Notes: generated by a model not told the origin, from the sequence alone. Positions 1 through 6,688 are shown, counted from the stretch's first letter. The stretch: 11,832 bases of DNA from Pseudopedobacter saltans (GCA_003241175.1 QFOI01000066.1:1-11832); one strand, 5' to 3'. Translations and numbers: made by a program.

Positions 1-66
1 TTGAATGAAAATGGTATTGCGGAAGGTAAAATATGATTAATAGCTCCTTTTTTTCAAAAGAAGAAT
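1..66 (+). pseudogene. Tail of upstream glycosyltransferase reading frame, ended by an in-frame TGA
   Basis: Reading from base 1 in the frame of the next gene gives LNENGIAEGKI, then TGA at 34-36, then LIAPFFQKKN running without another stop into the ATG at 67. The same frame is open on both sides of the TGA. The joined text (GKI, stop, LIAPFF) looks like the linker that joins the two Rossmann domains of a GT4 enzyme. I infer that this is the end of the N-terminal half of the gene at 67-624, cut by a nonsense change. An ATG at 33-35 overlaps the TGA but opens only an 18-codon frame. It could instead be the end of an unrelated gene, since only 11 codons are visible. Confidence 0.4.
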
Positions 67-624
67 ATGGCTGCTACAGAACATTATAAAGCCCAAGTTG
101 TTTTTTATGGAGCGCTTGGTCGCAAAGAGAATAGCGAGGCGGTACAATGGTTTATCGAAAAAGTATACAAACCCTATCATCTGAGTGATAAAGTTACGTT
201 TTGCATTATTGGAGGTGGTGGAGACAAACTCAAAATGCAATATGCTGACCTGCCTGGTGTTCGATTTACGGGTTTTGTGGAAAAACCAGAAAACATATTC
301 GTAGAATCCTTGTGCATGGTTGTACCGCTACTCAATGGTGGTGGTATCAAGATTAAGGTGTTGGAAGGTATGACTTGTGCTCTTCCGGTACTTACCAATG
401 AGATAGGAATAGAAGGAATAGGAGGGGGCGATGGTTCCGAATATCTTTTTTGTAAAACGCCAAAACAATATGAAGACGGGATTTTGTCACTATTGTCTTC
501 TCCTGTCTTACGACGAGAAATTGGTGAAAATGCCAGAGCTTGGATCAACGAACATTTTGATTACGAAAAGGATTTGGAGGCGTACAAGTTGGAATTGATA
601 CAGCTCAGTAACAAAATATGTTAA
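67..624 (+). CDS. Glycosyltransferase family 4 (C-terminal domain only), possibly a fragment
   Basis: This 185-residue product matches the C-terminal, nucleotide-sugar-binding half of GT-B glycosyltransferases (GT4, Glyco_trans_1_4). Visible marks are the opening strand VVFYGALGRKENSEAVQWF (residues 11-29), a CIIGGGGDKL strand-turn (46-55), GVRFTGFVEKPE (64-75), and the donor-site run PLLNGGGIKIKVLEGM (87-102) with E100, followed by LPVLTNEIGIEGI. The first glutamate of the usual EX7E pattern is replaced by glycine (G92), as in several sugar-transferase subgroups. Normal members have about 350-400 residues, so the N-terminal acceptor domain is missing. Upstream the frame stays open back to a TGA at 34-36, which suggests a broken gene rather than a short one. 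It is the first visible gene of the polysaccharide operon, and its stop lies 1 nt before the next start. Donor and acceptor cannot be told. Confidence 0.75.
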   Translation: MAATEHYKAQVVFYGALGRKENSEAVQWFIEKVYKPYHLSDKVTFCIIGGGGDKLKMQYADLPGVRFTGFVEKPENIFVESLCMVVPLLNGGGIKIKVLEGMTCALPVLTNEIGIEGIGGGDGSEYLFCKTPKQYEDGILSLLSSPVLRREIGENARAWINEHFDYEKDLEAYKLELIQLSNKIC

Positions 625-625
625 A

Positions 626-1942
626 ATGATTATTCAACTGATATTATTGCTAGTCCTGGTAGCTGTTGCTTTTTTCTTGGAAGAAGAAAAAGCGATGTTG
701 TTGGTACTGATGTTGTTGCCGTTTAATTTTCTTTTAAAGTCTGTACTATATCCAATTATAGGGAATGGCAATGTGTTCGGTGTTTGGAAAGAAGCCATGC
801 TTGGTGTTATTTTCCTGAAGATTGTCTATAAATTATTTACCAAAAAGATATCGCTCAACAAATATTTTCCGAAATGGTCCATAGCAGTTTTCTTTGTGGG
901 ACTGTGCTTTTTGTTTGTCAGAGCACCAATCAAGTCAGATGCGATCATCTCCTTAAAAAGTTTGGGTTATTCTTTAGTGGTGTTTTTTATTTTTGCCCAT
1001 ACTCCCATTCGTTTTCTTTCCAATAGGAAAATAAGTGAGGGTATTGGCATAAGTGCATTGGCTGTTTTTTTTATTGCCCACATAGAACAGTTTTTTCTGA
1101 CTAGACAGTTTGCCGAATTGTATCATGTTTTTAAAGAACAGTTACCCAATGGTCGATTACTATATACAGAATCTGCTTATACGATATTAGCACGTAACCG
1201 TATGTTCGGACCGATGGTTGGTCCTAACGAATTAGGAATGTACACCTCACTTGTTCTGGTGTATTTTTCTTACCTATTTTTCACACAAAAGCATGATCTG
1301 AGATCGAGAATTTTTCTGTTAGCCATATTAATTCTTGGGATTTCGACATTAATACAAACTTATTCTAGGGCGAGCTGGGCCATTTTCTTAATGTCATCCT
1401 TCTTTGTGTTTGTTGTCGGTGTACGCAAATGGCGACCTATTTTACGTTTTGGAGTGTATGTAATAGTTTCTGTTGCTGTCATGGTGGCCATCAACAAAGA
1501 CTTACGAATAATCTTTATGGGCAGCGTGACAGGGCAGGAGGCGAGTGCAGGCGCAAGAGTGGAAACTTTTGCTCAAAGTGGTGAAAAAATATACAACAAA
1601 CCTCTTGGTTATGGTTTGGGTACGATTCAATACTCCACGCATAATACCAGAAGTTTCAATACGGAAATATTCTGGTGGTTGGTGGCCGGCGAGTTGGGGA
1701 TCGTGTTCGGTATCATTTTGATACTGATTTACTTAATCAGTTCGTTCAATATTTTCCATTATTGGCAAAGAGCTATGTATACCAATGCATTTACATCTGT
1801 GATGCCATTCTATTTGTTTACGGTAGTTGTGGCTGGTTGGGCCTCTGTAATTGTTTTTGACCCAACTTTTCAAGAATATTTATGGAGTTTTTCTGGTTTG
1901 GCCATTAATCCTTTATTGACGAAATCAGATTATGAGTTATAA
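626..1942 (+). CDS. O-antigen polymerase/ligase-like integral membrane protein (Wzy/WaaL type)
   Basis: A 438-residue, very hydrophobic protein with about ten to twelve predicted membrane segments (for example near residues 2-18, 22-40, 84-99, 113-125, 140-152, 203-220, 228-243, 249-266, 274-290, 350-374 and 393-411). It fits the Wzy_C / O-antigen ligase superfamily. Supporting marks are a GPMVGPNELGMY segment (195-206, like the NPN motif before a membrane helix), TYSRASW (245-251, the family's S-R motif after a helix), and a periplasmic-loop stretch with GAR (309-311), LGYGLG (327-332) and an E-x-WW-x-x-GE-LG-like segment (347-358). Such proteins polymerise lipid-linked repeat units or transfer glycans to an acceptor in the inner membrane. 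Polymerase and ligase cannot be separated by sequence alone; the setting among glycosyltransferases favours polymerase. The start lies 1 nt after the preceding stop, and the gene overlaps the next by 11 nt, implying translational coupling. Confidence 0.8.
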   Translation: MIIQLILLLVLVAVAFFLEEEKAMLLVLMLLPFNFLLKSVLYPIIGNGNVFGVWKEAMLGVIFLKIVYKLFTKKISLNKYFPKWSIAVFFVGLCFLFVRAPIKSDAIISLKSLGYSLVVFFIFAHTPIRFLSNRKISEGIGISALAVFFIAHIEQFFLTRQFAELYHVFKEQLPNGRLLYTESAYTILARNRMFGPMVGPNELGMYTSLVLVYFSYLFFTQKHDLRSRIFLLAILILGISTLIQTYSRASWAIFLMSSFFVFVVGVRKWRPILRFGVYVIVSVAVMVAINKDLRIIFMGSVTGQEASAGARVETFAQSGEKIYNKPLGYGLGTIQYSTHNTRSFNTEIFWWLVAGELGIVFGIILILIYLISSFNIFHYWQRAMYTNAFTSVMPFYLFTVVVAGWASVIVFDPTFQEYLWSFSGLAINPLLTKSDYEL

Positions 1943-2876
1943 GGTCGCTATTATCATATTGAATTGGAACTCGTCTGAGGTGACGATCGAGTGTCTTGAG
2001 TCTTTAAGTAAAATTTCTTATCACGAATTCAAGATTTTTTTGGTGGACAATGCTTCTAAAGATTCCGAATATGAGTTGATTAAAACGTATTGTCAAGACA
2101 AAAAAGATATCCATCTGATAAGTTTGGCTCATAATTATGGATTTGCTGAGGGAAATAATATTGGTATGCGCATCGCTGCGGAGCAATATTCTTCAGATTA
2201 CTTTCTCTTATTGAACAACGACACATTGGTAGACGAGAAATTCCTAACTAATCTTGTTGATGCCACTTTGCAGGATAAGAATATCGGAATTGCGGTACCC
2301 AAGATATTTTTCTACCAGCCTAGCGATAGATTATATTATGCTGGTGGGTATATCAATAGGCTATCTGGTATGGGAGAACATATTGGCTGGCAACAAAAGG
2401 ATAGTGTTAAATATAATAAAAAACAATATGTCGGCTTTGCAAATGGTTGCTGTATGTTGATTACCAGTAAATTATACAATTCAATTGGTAATTTGAATAG
2501 ATCTTTTTTTTCGAATATTGAGGATGTTGAGTACAGTTATCGATGTAAAAGCGCTAATTTCGGCATAATATATGTTCCTAAGAGTATCGTGGTTCACAAA
2601 GAGGGTTATGCCTCGAAACGAAACAAAGGTCAATGGTTTAGGATTTATCTCTCTACACGCAATCTGATCCTTTTCTACAAAGAAAGAAACGAATGGTACA
2701 AATCAATACTCTTTCTGCCTTATTTCTCTATAAGATGGGTGGCTTACATGACTTTGAAATTAACATTGTCAAAGGATTTCGAAAGTGTTAAAGGATTGTT
2801 CAAAGGAATCAAAGATGGGATCAACAACAAACTACGTTTTGTGAACTTACCAGATCGAACGGTATTTAGAGATTAG
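1932..2876 (+). CDS. Glycosyltransferase family 2, rhamnosyltransferase-like (WbbL type)
   Basis: A 314-residue GT-A fold enzyme. The N-terminal strand VAIIILNWNS (residues 5-14) is followed by LVDNASKDS (37-45), the NYGFAEGNNIG motif (68-78) typical of WbbL/rhamnosyltransferase-like GT2 proteins, and a metal/donor-binding LLLNNDT (92-98) in the DXD position. The later FFSNIEDVEYSYR (192-204) carries the ED pair expected for the catalytic base region, and H222 follows in VVHKEG. It should transfer a sugar from a nucleotide donor to a lipid-linked glycan on the cytoplasmic side of the inner membrane. A weakly hydrophobic C-terminal part (about 255-280) may bind the membrane. The ATG lies inside the end of the preceding polymerase gene (11-nt overlap), so the two are likely co-translated. 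GT2 membership is secure; rhamnose as donor is only a family tendency. Confidence 0.9.
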   Translation: MSYKVAIIILNWNSSEVTIECLESLSKISYHEFKIFLVDNASKDSEYELIKTYCQDKKDIHLISLAHNYGFAEGNNIGMRIAAEQYSSDYFLLLNNDTLVDEKFLTNLVDATLQDKNIGIAVPKIFFYQPSDRLYYAGGYINRLSGMGEHIGWQQKDSVKYNKKQYVGFANGCCMLITSKLYNSIGNLNRSFFSNIEDVEYSYRCKSANFGIIYVPKSIVVHKEGYASKRNKGQWFRIYLSTRNLILFYKERNEWYKSILFLPYFSIRWVAYMTLKLTLSKDFESVKGLFKGIKDGINNKLRFVNLPDRTVFRD

Positions 2877-2891
2877 AACATAAAAGTATAA

Positions 2892-3767
2892 ATGATGAAT
2901 GCAGAAGTAGAAATATTATTATCAACTTACAATGGCGAAAAGTATTTAGCTGAACAGCTTGATTCTATATTGGCACAAACTTATGGTAATTTCAAAATTA
3001 CAATAAGGGACGACCATTCTACTGATAGTACTTTGTCAATTATACAATCTTATATCGATAAGTACCCAGCAAAGATCTCTTTATACAAAGACCCAATTTG
3101 GAAAGTAAAAAACATGGGTTCTACTTTTTCATTCGGACGTTTGATGCAACAGGCGACTGGTCAATACCTTATGCTTTGTGATCAGGATGACGTATGGATG
3201 GAAGATAAGATTACTATCACACTGACTAGATTCAAGTCCATTGAAGCGGAAAATCCAAACACTCCGATTTTGGTATTTTCGGATATGGTTGAGGTCGATG
3301 AAAATCTTAAAACAGTCAATACTTCATTTATTCAAAACCAAAAATTGCTTCCTCAAGTTAAAGATGAAGCTATTAAGGTATTGGCAATGAATGTGGTAGC
3401 TGGATGTACGACAATGTTTAACAAACAATGTGTTGACATCGTATTGCCTTTCCCTTCCAAAAAAGTGATACATGATCATTGGATGGCAATCAATATAGCG
3501 CAATATGGTATTGTAGAATATATCAACCGTGCGACACTATACTATCGTCAGCACAGCAACAATGTTGTGGGTGCTAATGAAGTAGGCTTAAAATATTTCA
3601 TATCTAAAATCGGCAAACCAATGAAGCAACTTGGTTTGTACAACGACTTAATTTACAATTTGACATTTAAGATAAATGTTTTCAAATTTATATACTACAA
3701 AACGGCTTTGAACATCAAAAGGCTGTTTAAAAGCAATCCAAGAGCTACAGTAAAAGTAAAATCCTAA
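2892..3767 (+). CDS. Glycosyltransferase family 2, capsular/O-antigen type
   Basis: A 291-residue GT-A glycosyltransferase. Visible motifs are ILLSTYNGEKYLAEQLDSI (8-26), IRDDHSTDST (38-47) for nucleotide binding, CDQDDVWMEDKI (96-107) holding the DXD-like metal site, HDHWMAIN (194-201) and YRQHSNNVVG (218-227). These are characteristic of the GT2 group that includes streptococcal-capsule and rhamnan glycosyltransferases. It differs clearly from the GT2 enzyme just upstream (DQDD instead of NNDT motif), so the two probably make different linkages in one repeat unit. The gene follows the previous stop after 15 nt, and the next gene begins 21 nt later. Two adjacent ATG codons (2892 and 2895) are possible starts. 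The region after about residue 230 is basic and aromatic and may sit at the membrane. The exact sugar is not readable. Confidence 0.88.
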   Translation: MMNAEVEILLSTYNGEKYLAEQLDSILAQTYGNFKITIRDDHSTDSTLSIIQSYIDKYPAKISLYKDPIWKVKNMGSTFSFGRLMQQATGQYLMLCDQDDVWMEDKITITLTRFKSIEAENPNTPILVFSDMVEVDENLKTVNTSFIQNQKLLPQVKDEAIKVLAMNVVAGCTTMFNKQCVDIVLPFPSKKVIHDHWMAINIAQYGIVEYINRATLYYRQHSNNVVGANEVGLKYFISKIGKPMKQLGLYNDLIYNLTFKINVFKFIYYKTALNIKRLFKSNPRATVKVKS

Positions 3768-3788
3768 AATCTGTTATAAAAAGCCCTT

Positions 3789-4883
3789 ATGAAAGTAGCA
3801 ATCATCGGAACTCGGGGAATTCCAAATAACTACGGAGGGTTTGAACAGTTTGCAGAATATTTATCACTAGGTTTAGTTAAGAGAGGACACGAGGTAACAG
3901 TGTATAACTCGCATAACCATGCTTATCAAGAGAAAACATGGCATGGTGTTCAAATCATCCACAAATTTGACCCAGAAAAGAAAATAGGTACAGCAGGTCA
4001 ATTTATTTATGATTTAGGCTGTATATGGGATACAAGGAAACACAATTTCGATATAATACTCCAACTTGGATATACCAGCAGCACCGTTTGGGGTTGGTTA
4101 CTCCCTCGCAAAAAATCGATTGTCGCTACCAATATGGATGGCATCGAATGGCGTAGAAGCAAATTTTCTAAACGAGTGCAACGGTTTTTGAAATACGCAG
4201 AAAGTTTAGCTATCAAATATAGTGACGATCTGATTTCGGATTCCAAAGGTGTACAGCGTTATCTAATGGCGCAGTATGATGCTCCATCCATCTATATTCC
4301 TTATGGTGCTGAGGTTTTCAATAATCCTGATGTCAAAGTTTTAGACGCTTATAATCTCGAACCTTACCAATACAATATGCTTATTGCAAGGTTAGAACCT
4401 GAAAATAGCATTGATAGAATATTGGACGGGATGGTGATCGCGGAATCCAAATTGCCATTTCTGGTTATTGGTAATTATGACAAGGCTTACGGCGATTTTT
4501 TACGCGAAAGATATAAGGATCATTCCAATATACGTTTCCTTAACAGTATCTATGACATCAACATATTGGATAATCTGAGGTATTATTCGAGGATGTATTT
4601 TCATGGTCATACAGTGGGAGGAACGAATCCATCTCTTTTGGAAGCAATGGCTTCTTCATGCACTATATGCGCACACAAAAACGTTTTCAACGAGACAATT
4701 TTAGGTAAAGACGCTTATTATTTTTTGGATTCCAAAGATGTGGCCAACTATCTTTTGATGAACGAATTAGACAAATCATTTGTTCCCAATAATATTCAAA
4801 AGATTGAAACATTGTACACTTGGGATAATATTGTCAATCAATATGAAGATTTCTTTAAAGAAATATTGAAGAAGAAAAAATAG
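3789..4883 (+). CDS. DUF1972-type glycosyltransferase (GT4, rhamnosyltransferase-like)
   Basis: A 364-residue GT-B enzyme starting with the signature of the DUF1972 / beta-1,4-rhamnosyltransferase group, IIGTRGIPNNYGGFEQFAEY (residues 5-24). The DUF1972 N-terminal domain covers about residues 2-180 and includes NMDGIEWRRSKFS (115-127) and YIPYGAE (169-175). The C-terminal Glyco_trans_1 domain includes RLEPENSIDRIL (201-212, usual form RLEPENNI) and FHGHTVGGTNPSLLEAM (271-287), with the donor-contacting E285 in LLEAM. Members often add rhamnose early in repeat-unit assembly, on the cytoplasmic face of the inner membrane. Length is normal for the family and all the usual motifs are present. It is the last gene of the operon: 11 nt after its stop comes a 20-bp perfect hairpin and the next gene is on the opposite strand. 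Confidence 0.92.
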   Translation: MKVAIIGTRGIPNNYGGFEQFAEYLSLGLVKRGHEVTVYNSHNHAYQEKTWHGVQIIHKFDPEKKIGTAGQFIYDLGCIWDTRKHNFDIILQLGYTSSTVWGWLLPRKKSIVATNMDGIEWRRSKFSKRVQRFLKYAESLAIKYSDDLISDSKGVQRYLMAQYDAPSIYIPYGAEVFNNPDVKVLDAYNLEPYQYNMLIARLEPENSIDRILDGMVIAESKLPFLVIGNYDKAYGDFLRERYKDHSNIRFLNSIYDINILDNLRYYSRMYFHGHTVGGTNPSLLEAMASSCTICAHKNVFNETILGKDAYYFLDSKDVANYLLMNELDKSFVPNNIQKIETLYTWDNIVNQYEDFFKEILKKKK

Positions 4884-4894
4884 CATTTTAGGGA

Positions 4895-4937
4895 TAATTA
4901 AATAAGCCGAATCATATTGATTCGGCTTATTTAATTA
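4895..4937. terminator. Bidirectional intrinsic terminator after the polysaccharide operon
   Basis: Two perfectly complementary 20-nt arms (4895-4914 and 4918-4937) are separated by a 3-nt loop, TAT. The core is GC-richer (AGCCGAATCA) and the outer part is AT-rich, giving U-rich tails on both strands. It lies between the convergent stop codons at 4883 (+) and 4958 (-), as expected for a shared terminator. Confidence 0.85.
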
Positions 4938-4957
4938 TATGTGATGTTGGTTATTTA

Positions 4958-5143
4958 CTACCAACCTTGGTCTTCTGGAGTATTTGGATCTAGGAGATTC
5001 ATAGCTTTGGCAAAATAAGTAACTGTTCCTGGTAAAGCTAGCCAAAAGAATTGTCTAACATAAATCAACATCAAAATGATGATAACTAACCAAACGAAAA
5101 ACCAAAGCCAAGCGCTTTTGCTACTACTAGATTGTGTTGTCAT
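4958..5143 (-). CDS. Small membrane protein of unknown function (61 aa)
   Basis: I do not recognise a named family. The product has a short polar serine-rich start (residues 1-10), one strong membrane helix (about 11-29, rich in W, F, I, L), a basic residue at its end (R30), a second hydrophobic and aromatic stretch (31-46) and an acidic, proline-containing tail (LDPNTPEDQGW). An N-in topology with the tail near or across the membrane is possible. The reading frame is supported by its membrane-protein composition, by a promoter of the Bacteroidota type just upstream (TATATTTG, 5165-5172, with TTG at 5194-5196), and by a good terminator 21 nt past its stop. It lies 61 nt downstream of the pyrophosphatase gene with its own promoter, so a shared function is not implied. 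It is probably real and expressed. Confidence 0.7.
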   Translation of the reverse strand: MTTQSSSSKSAWLWFFVWLVIIILMLIYVRQFFWLALPGTVTYFAKAMNLLDPNTPEDQGW

Positions 5144-5164
5144 GATTCAAAAATTTCTTACTTG

Positions 5165-5196
5165 CAAATATAAGGTCTAAAACTTTATATTAACAA
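5165..5196 (-). promoter_or_regulatory. Bacteroidota-type promoter for the small membrane protein
   Basis: On the minus strand, TTG (5194-5196) and TATATTTG (5165-5172) are separated by 21 nt. This fits the phylum's primary sigma-factor consensus of TTG near -33 and TAnnTTTG near -7. It lies in the 61-nt gap between the pyrophosphatase stop and the 5143 start, giving a short leader of about 15-20 nt. Confidence 0.6.
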
Positions 5197-5204
5197 TTTT
5201 ATTC

Positions 5205-5759
5205 TTATTTATCTCCATAAGTTTCCTTGTAGAAACTGATTGCTTTTTCGATAATTCCGATTGCAACCTCTTTACTGTCAAAGCCTGTAACAACTACTTC
5301 TTTCTTTTCCAAAAGTTTGTATGTCTCAAAGAAGTTACGGATTTCGTCTAATTTTTGGGACGGAAGATCTTCTAGTTTTTGTATTTCAGCCAATGTATTA
5401 TCATCATTAGCAACCGCTATGATTTTGTCGTCACCCTCACCATTGTCCACCATACGCATCACACCAATCACTCTTGCGCTTACCAAACATAAAGGCACTA
5501 CCGGTTCGTGTGTCATTACCAATATATCCAATGGATCTTTGTCGTCTCCCAATGTTTGAGGGATGAAACCATAGTTGCTAGGATAGTGTGTAGCACTAAA
5601 CAAGACGCGGTCAAGCTTTAAAAGACCCGTGGTTTTGTCAATTTCGTATTTTGTACGAGAGCCGGCCGGGATTTCAATGATTCCATTAACGATAGAAGGT
5701 GCTTTTTTGCCGAAACCCGCACCATGCCAAGGATGTAATACGTTGGTACTTACAGACAT
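5205..5759 (-). CDS. ppa: Inorganic pyrophosphatase, family I (soluble)
   Basis: This enzyme hydrolyses pyrophosphate to two phosphates in the cytoplasm with Mg2+, pulling biosynthetic reactions such as nucleotide-sugar and nucleic-acid synthesis forward. The 184-residue length is typical for bacterial family I enzymes. Aligned by eye with the E. coli enzyme, the active-site residues are present: E29, K37 and E39 in IEIPAGSRTKYEID, R51, Y63 in YPSNYGF, the signature DDKDPLD with D73, D75 and D78, then D105, D110 and K112 in VDNGEGDDK, and Y147-K148 in FFETYKLLEK. The start at 5759 gives the usual N-terminus (LHPWHGAGFG). A promoter with TACATTTG lies about 30 nt upstream, so it is probably transcribed alone, divergently from rpsF. 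Confidence 0.96.
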   Translation of the reverse strand: MSVSTNVLHPWHGAGFGKKAPSIVNGIIEIPAGSRTKYEIDKTTGLLKLDRVLFSATHYPSNYGFIPQTLGDDKDPLDILVMTHEPVVPLCLVSARVIGVMRMVDNGEGDDKIIAVANDDNTLAEIQKLEDLPSQKLDEIRNFFETYKLLEKKEVVVTGFDSKEVAIGIIEKAISFYKETYGDK

Positions 5760-5788
5760 TTGATTTATATTTTTAAAATAACAGATTG

Positions 5789-5796
5789 CAAATGTA
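5789..5796 (-). promoter_or_regulatory. -7 element of the ppa promoter (TACATTTG)
   Basis: The minus strand reads TACATTTG, an exact TAnnTTTG match, followed about 30 nt later by the ppa start codon. The matching -33 element is not clear (AATG rather than TTTG about 20 nt upstream), so only the -7 box is given. Confidence 0.5.
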
Positions 5797-5849
5797 GAAT
5801 TACTACTTTACATTTTCATTAAAAAATTGAAAAACCTTAAATATAAGTT

Positions 5850-5880
5850 AACGGTACAATTGCGACGTATGCAAACCGTT
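5850..5880. promoter_or_regulatory. Bulged hairpin in the divergent ppa/rpsF gap
   Basis: AACGGT (5850-5855) pairs with ACCGTT (5875-5880), and TTGC (5860-5863) pairs with GCAA (5871-5874). ACAA is unpaired on the left side and GACGTAT forms the loop, giving a 10-bp stem with a 4-nt one-sided bulge. It lies upstream of the likely rpsF promoter, so it may be a DNA operator, or a leader RNA element only if a more distal promoter exists. No U-tract follows, so it is not a terminator. Confidence 0.35.
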
Positions 5881-5918
5881 GCTTAAATGGCTACATATAT
5901 TATATTGAAGAATAAAAT

Positions 5919-5947
5919 TTTGCGTATCAATATATTTGTTACCTTTG
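5919..5947 (+). promoter_or_regulatory. Promoter of the rpsF-rpsR-rplI operon
   Basis: TTTG (5919-5922), a 17-nt spacer and TACCTTTG (5940-5947) match the Bacteroidota consensus closely. Transcription would begin near 5953, leaving a leader of about 30 nt before the rpsF start at 5985. No strong Shine-Dalgarno sequence is seen there (CAGGGTA precedes the ATG). Confidence 0.7.
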
Positions 5948-5984
5948 CACCTCAAATTTTTTTAATTAACCAAAAATCAGGGTA

Positions 5985-6341
5985 ATGAACAATTACGAAT
6001 TGATGGCGATTTTTACCCCTGTACTTTCTGAAGACGACTTCAAAGCCGCTCAGAAAAAGTACACCGACTTCATTGAAGCTAACGGTGGTGCTATAACGTA
6101 CAGTAATCCATGGGGATTAAAATCGCTGGCGTATCCAATCCAAAAGAAAACAACAGCAATCTATTGGGTATTGGAATATTCTGCGCCATCCGACCTCAAT
6201 GAAAAATTGAAAGTCCAATTTTTGCGTGACGACCAATCTTTGCGTCACCTAATCACTGTTCTCGACAAACACGCCGTTGAGTACAATGCTAAAAAGAGAA
6301 GTGGCGTGAAACATTCTGATACCGAAAAAGTGGAGGCATAA
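5985..6341 (+). CDS. rpsF: Small ribosomal subunit protein bS6
   Basis: Protein S6 binds the central domain of 16S rRNA as a heterodimer with S18 on the 30S platform. The 118-residue product begins with the typical NNYELMAIFTPVLSEDD segment and contains the S6 core: GLKSLAYPIQKKTTAIYWVLEY (about residues 44-65) and KLKVQFLRDDQSLRHLITVLDKH (about 74-96). The C-terminal tail is charged and low in structure, as is common. The order rpsF-rpsR-rplI is a conserved ribosomal operon. No ssb or priB homologue lies between rpsF and rpsR, unlike in many Firmicutes and Proteobacteria. The stop is 4 nt before the rpsR start. Confidence 0.96.
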   Translation: MNNYELMAIFTPVLSEDDFKAAQKKYTDFIEANGGAITYSNPWGLKSLAYPIQKKTTAIYWVLEYSAPSDLNEKLKVQFLRDDQSLRHLITVLDKHAVEYNAKKRSGVKHSDTEKVEA

Positions 6342-6345
6342 TATC

Positions 6346-6612
6346 ATGGCAAAAGCAAATGAAATCAAATACCTTACCGCTATCAAACAAGAACAACCTA
6401 AAAAGAAGTTCTGCCGTTTCAAAAAGTATGGTATCAAATATGTAGACTACAAAGACGTTGAATTTTTGAAAAAATTCTTGAACGAACAAGGTAAATTGTT
6501 GCCACGTCGCTTGACAGGTAACTCTTTAAAGTTCCAACGTAAAGTGTCTATCGCTATCAAAAAAGCAAGACAAATGGCTTTGTTACCTTTCGTAACAGAC
6601 CTTTTGAAATAG
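6346..6612 (+). CDS. rpsR: Small ribosomal subunit protein bS18
   Basis: Protein S18 partners S6 on the 30S subunit. The 88-residue product shows the S18 core: KKKFCRFKKYGIKYVDYKD (about 20-38), the central FLNEQGKLLPRRLTGNSLKF run (about 45-64) and the conserved ending RKVSIAIKKARQMALLPFV. A GGAGG (6332-6336), inside the end of rpsF, lies 9 nt before the ATG and is one of the few convincing Shine-Dalgarno sequences in the window, which fits coupled synthesis with S6. After its stop a structured 157-nt gap leads to rplI. Confidence 0.96.
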   Translation: MAKANEIKYLTAIKQEQPKKKFCRFKKYGIKYVDYKDVEFLKKFLNEQGKLLPRRLTGNSLKFQRKVSIAIKKARQMALLPFVTDLLK

Positions 6613-6621
6613 ATTTTTTCG

Positions 6622-6688
6622 AAGTTGTAAGTAATCAGTTTTGTGTAATAAGTTGGACTTAGAACCTAATACTGATCACTTATAACTT
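6622..6688 (+). repeat. Long imperfect inverted repeat between rpsR and rplI
   Basis: The arm at 6622-6639 (AAGTTGTAAGTAATCAGT) pairs with 6671-6688 (ACTGATCACTTATAACTT) at 17 of 18 positions, counting one G-U pair. The 31-nt loop holds a second small stem, TAAGT (6649-6653) with ACTTA (6657-6661). A short T-rich stretch follows (TATCTTTTA). It may be an attenuator or partial terminator inside the operon, or a dispersed palindromic element; the repeated AAGT/ATCAGT words favour the latter. Confidence 0.6.

Noticed and set aside
33..89. Short frame from the ATG overlapping the TGA (ATGA)
   Set aside because: Only 18 codons before TAA and no recognisable product; noted as possible reinitiation but not called a gene.
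177..548. Minus-strand open frame of 123 codons opposite the glycosyltransferase
   Set aside because: Low-complexity serine/proline/isoleucine product in a shadow frame of a clear glycosyltransferase domain; no motif of its own.
6249..6489. Two minus-strand open frames over the rpsF/rpsR junction
   Set aside because: They lie opposite two well-supported ribosomal protein genes, overlap each other and show phenylalanine-rich shadow composition.
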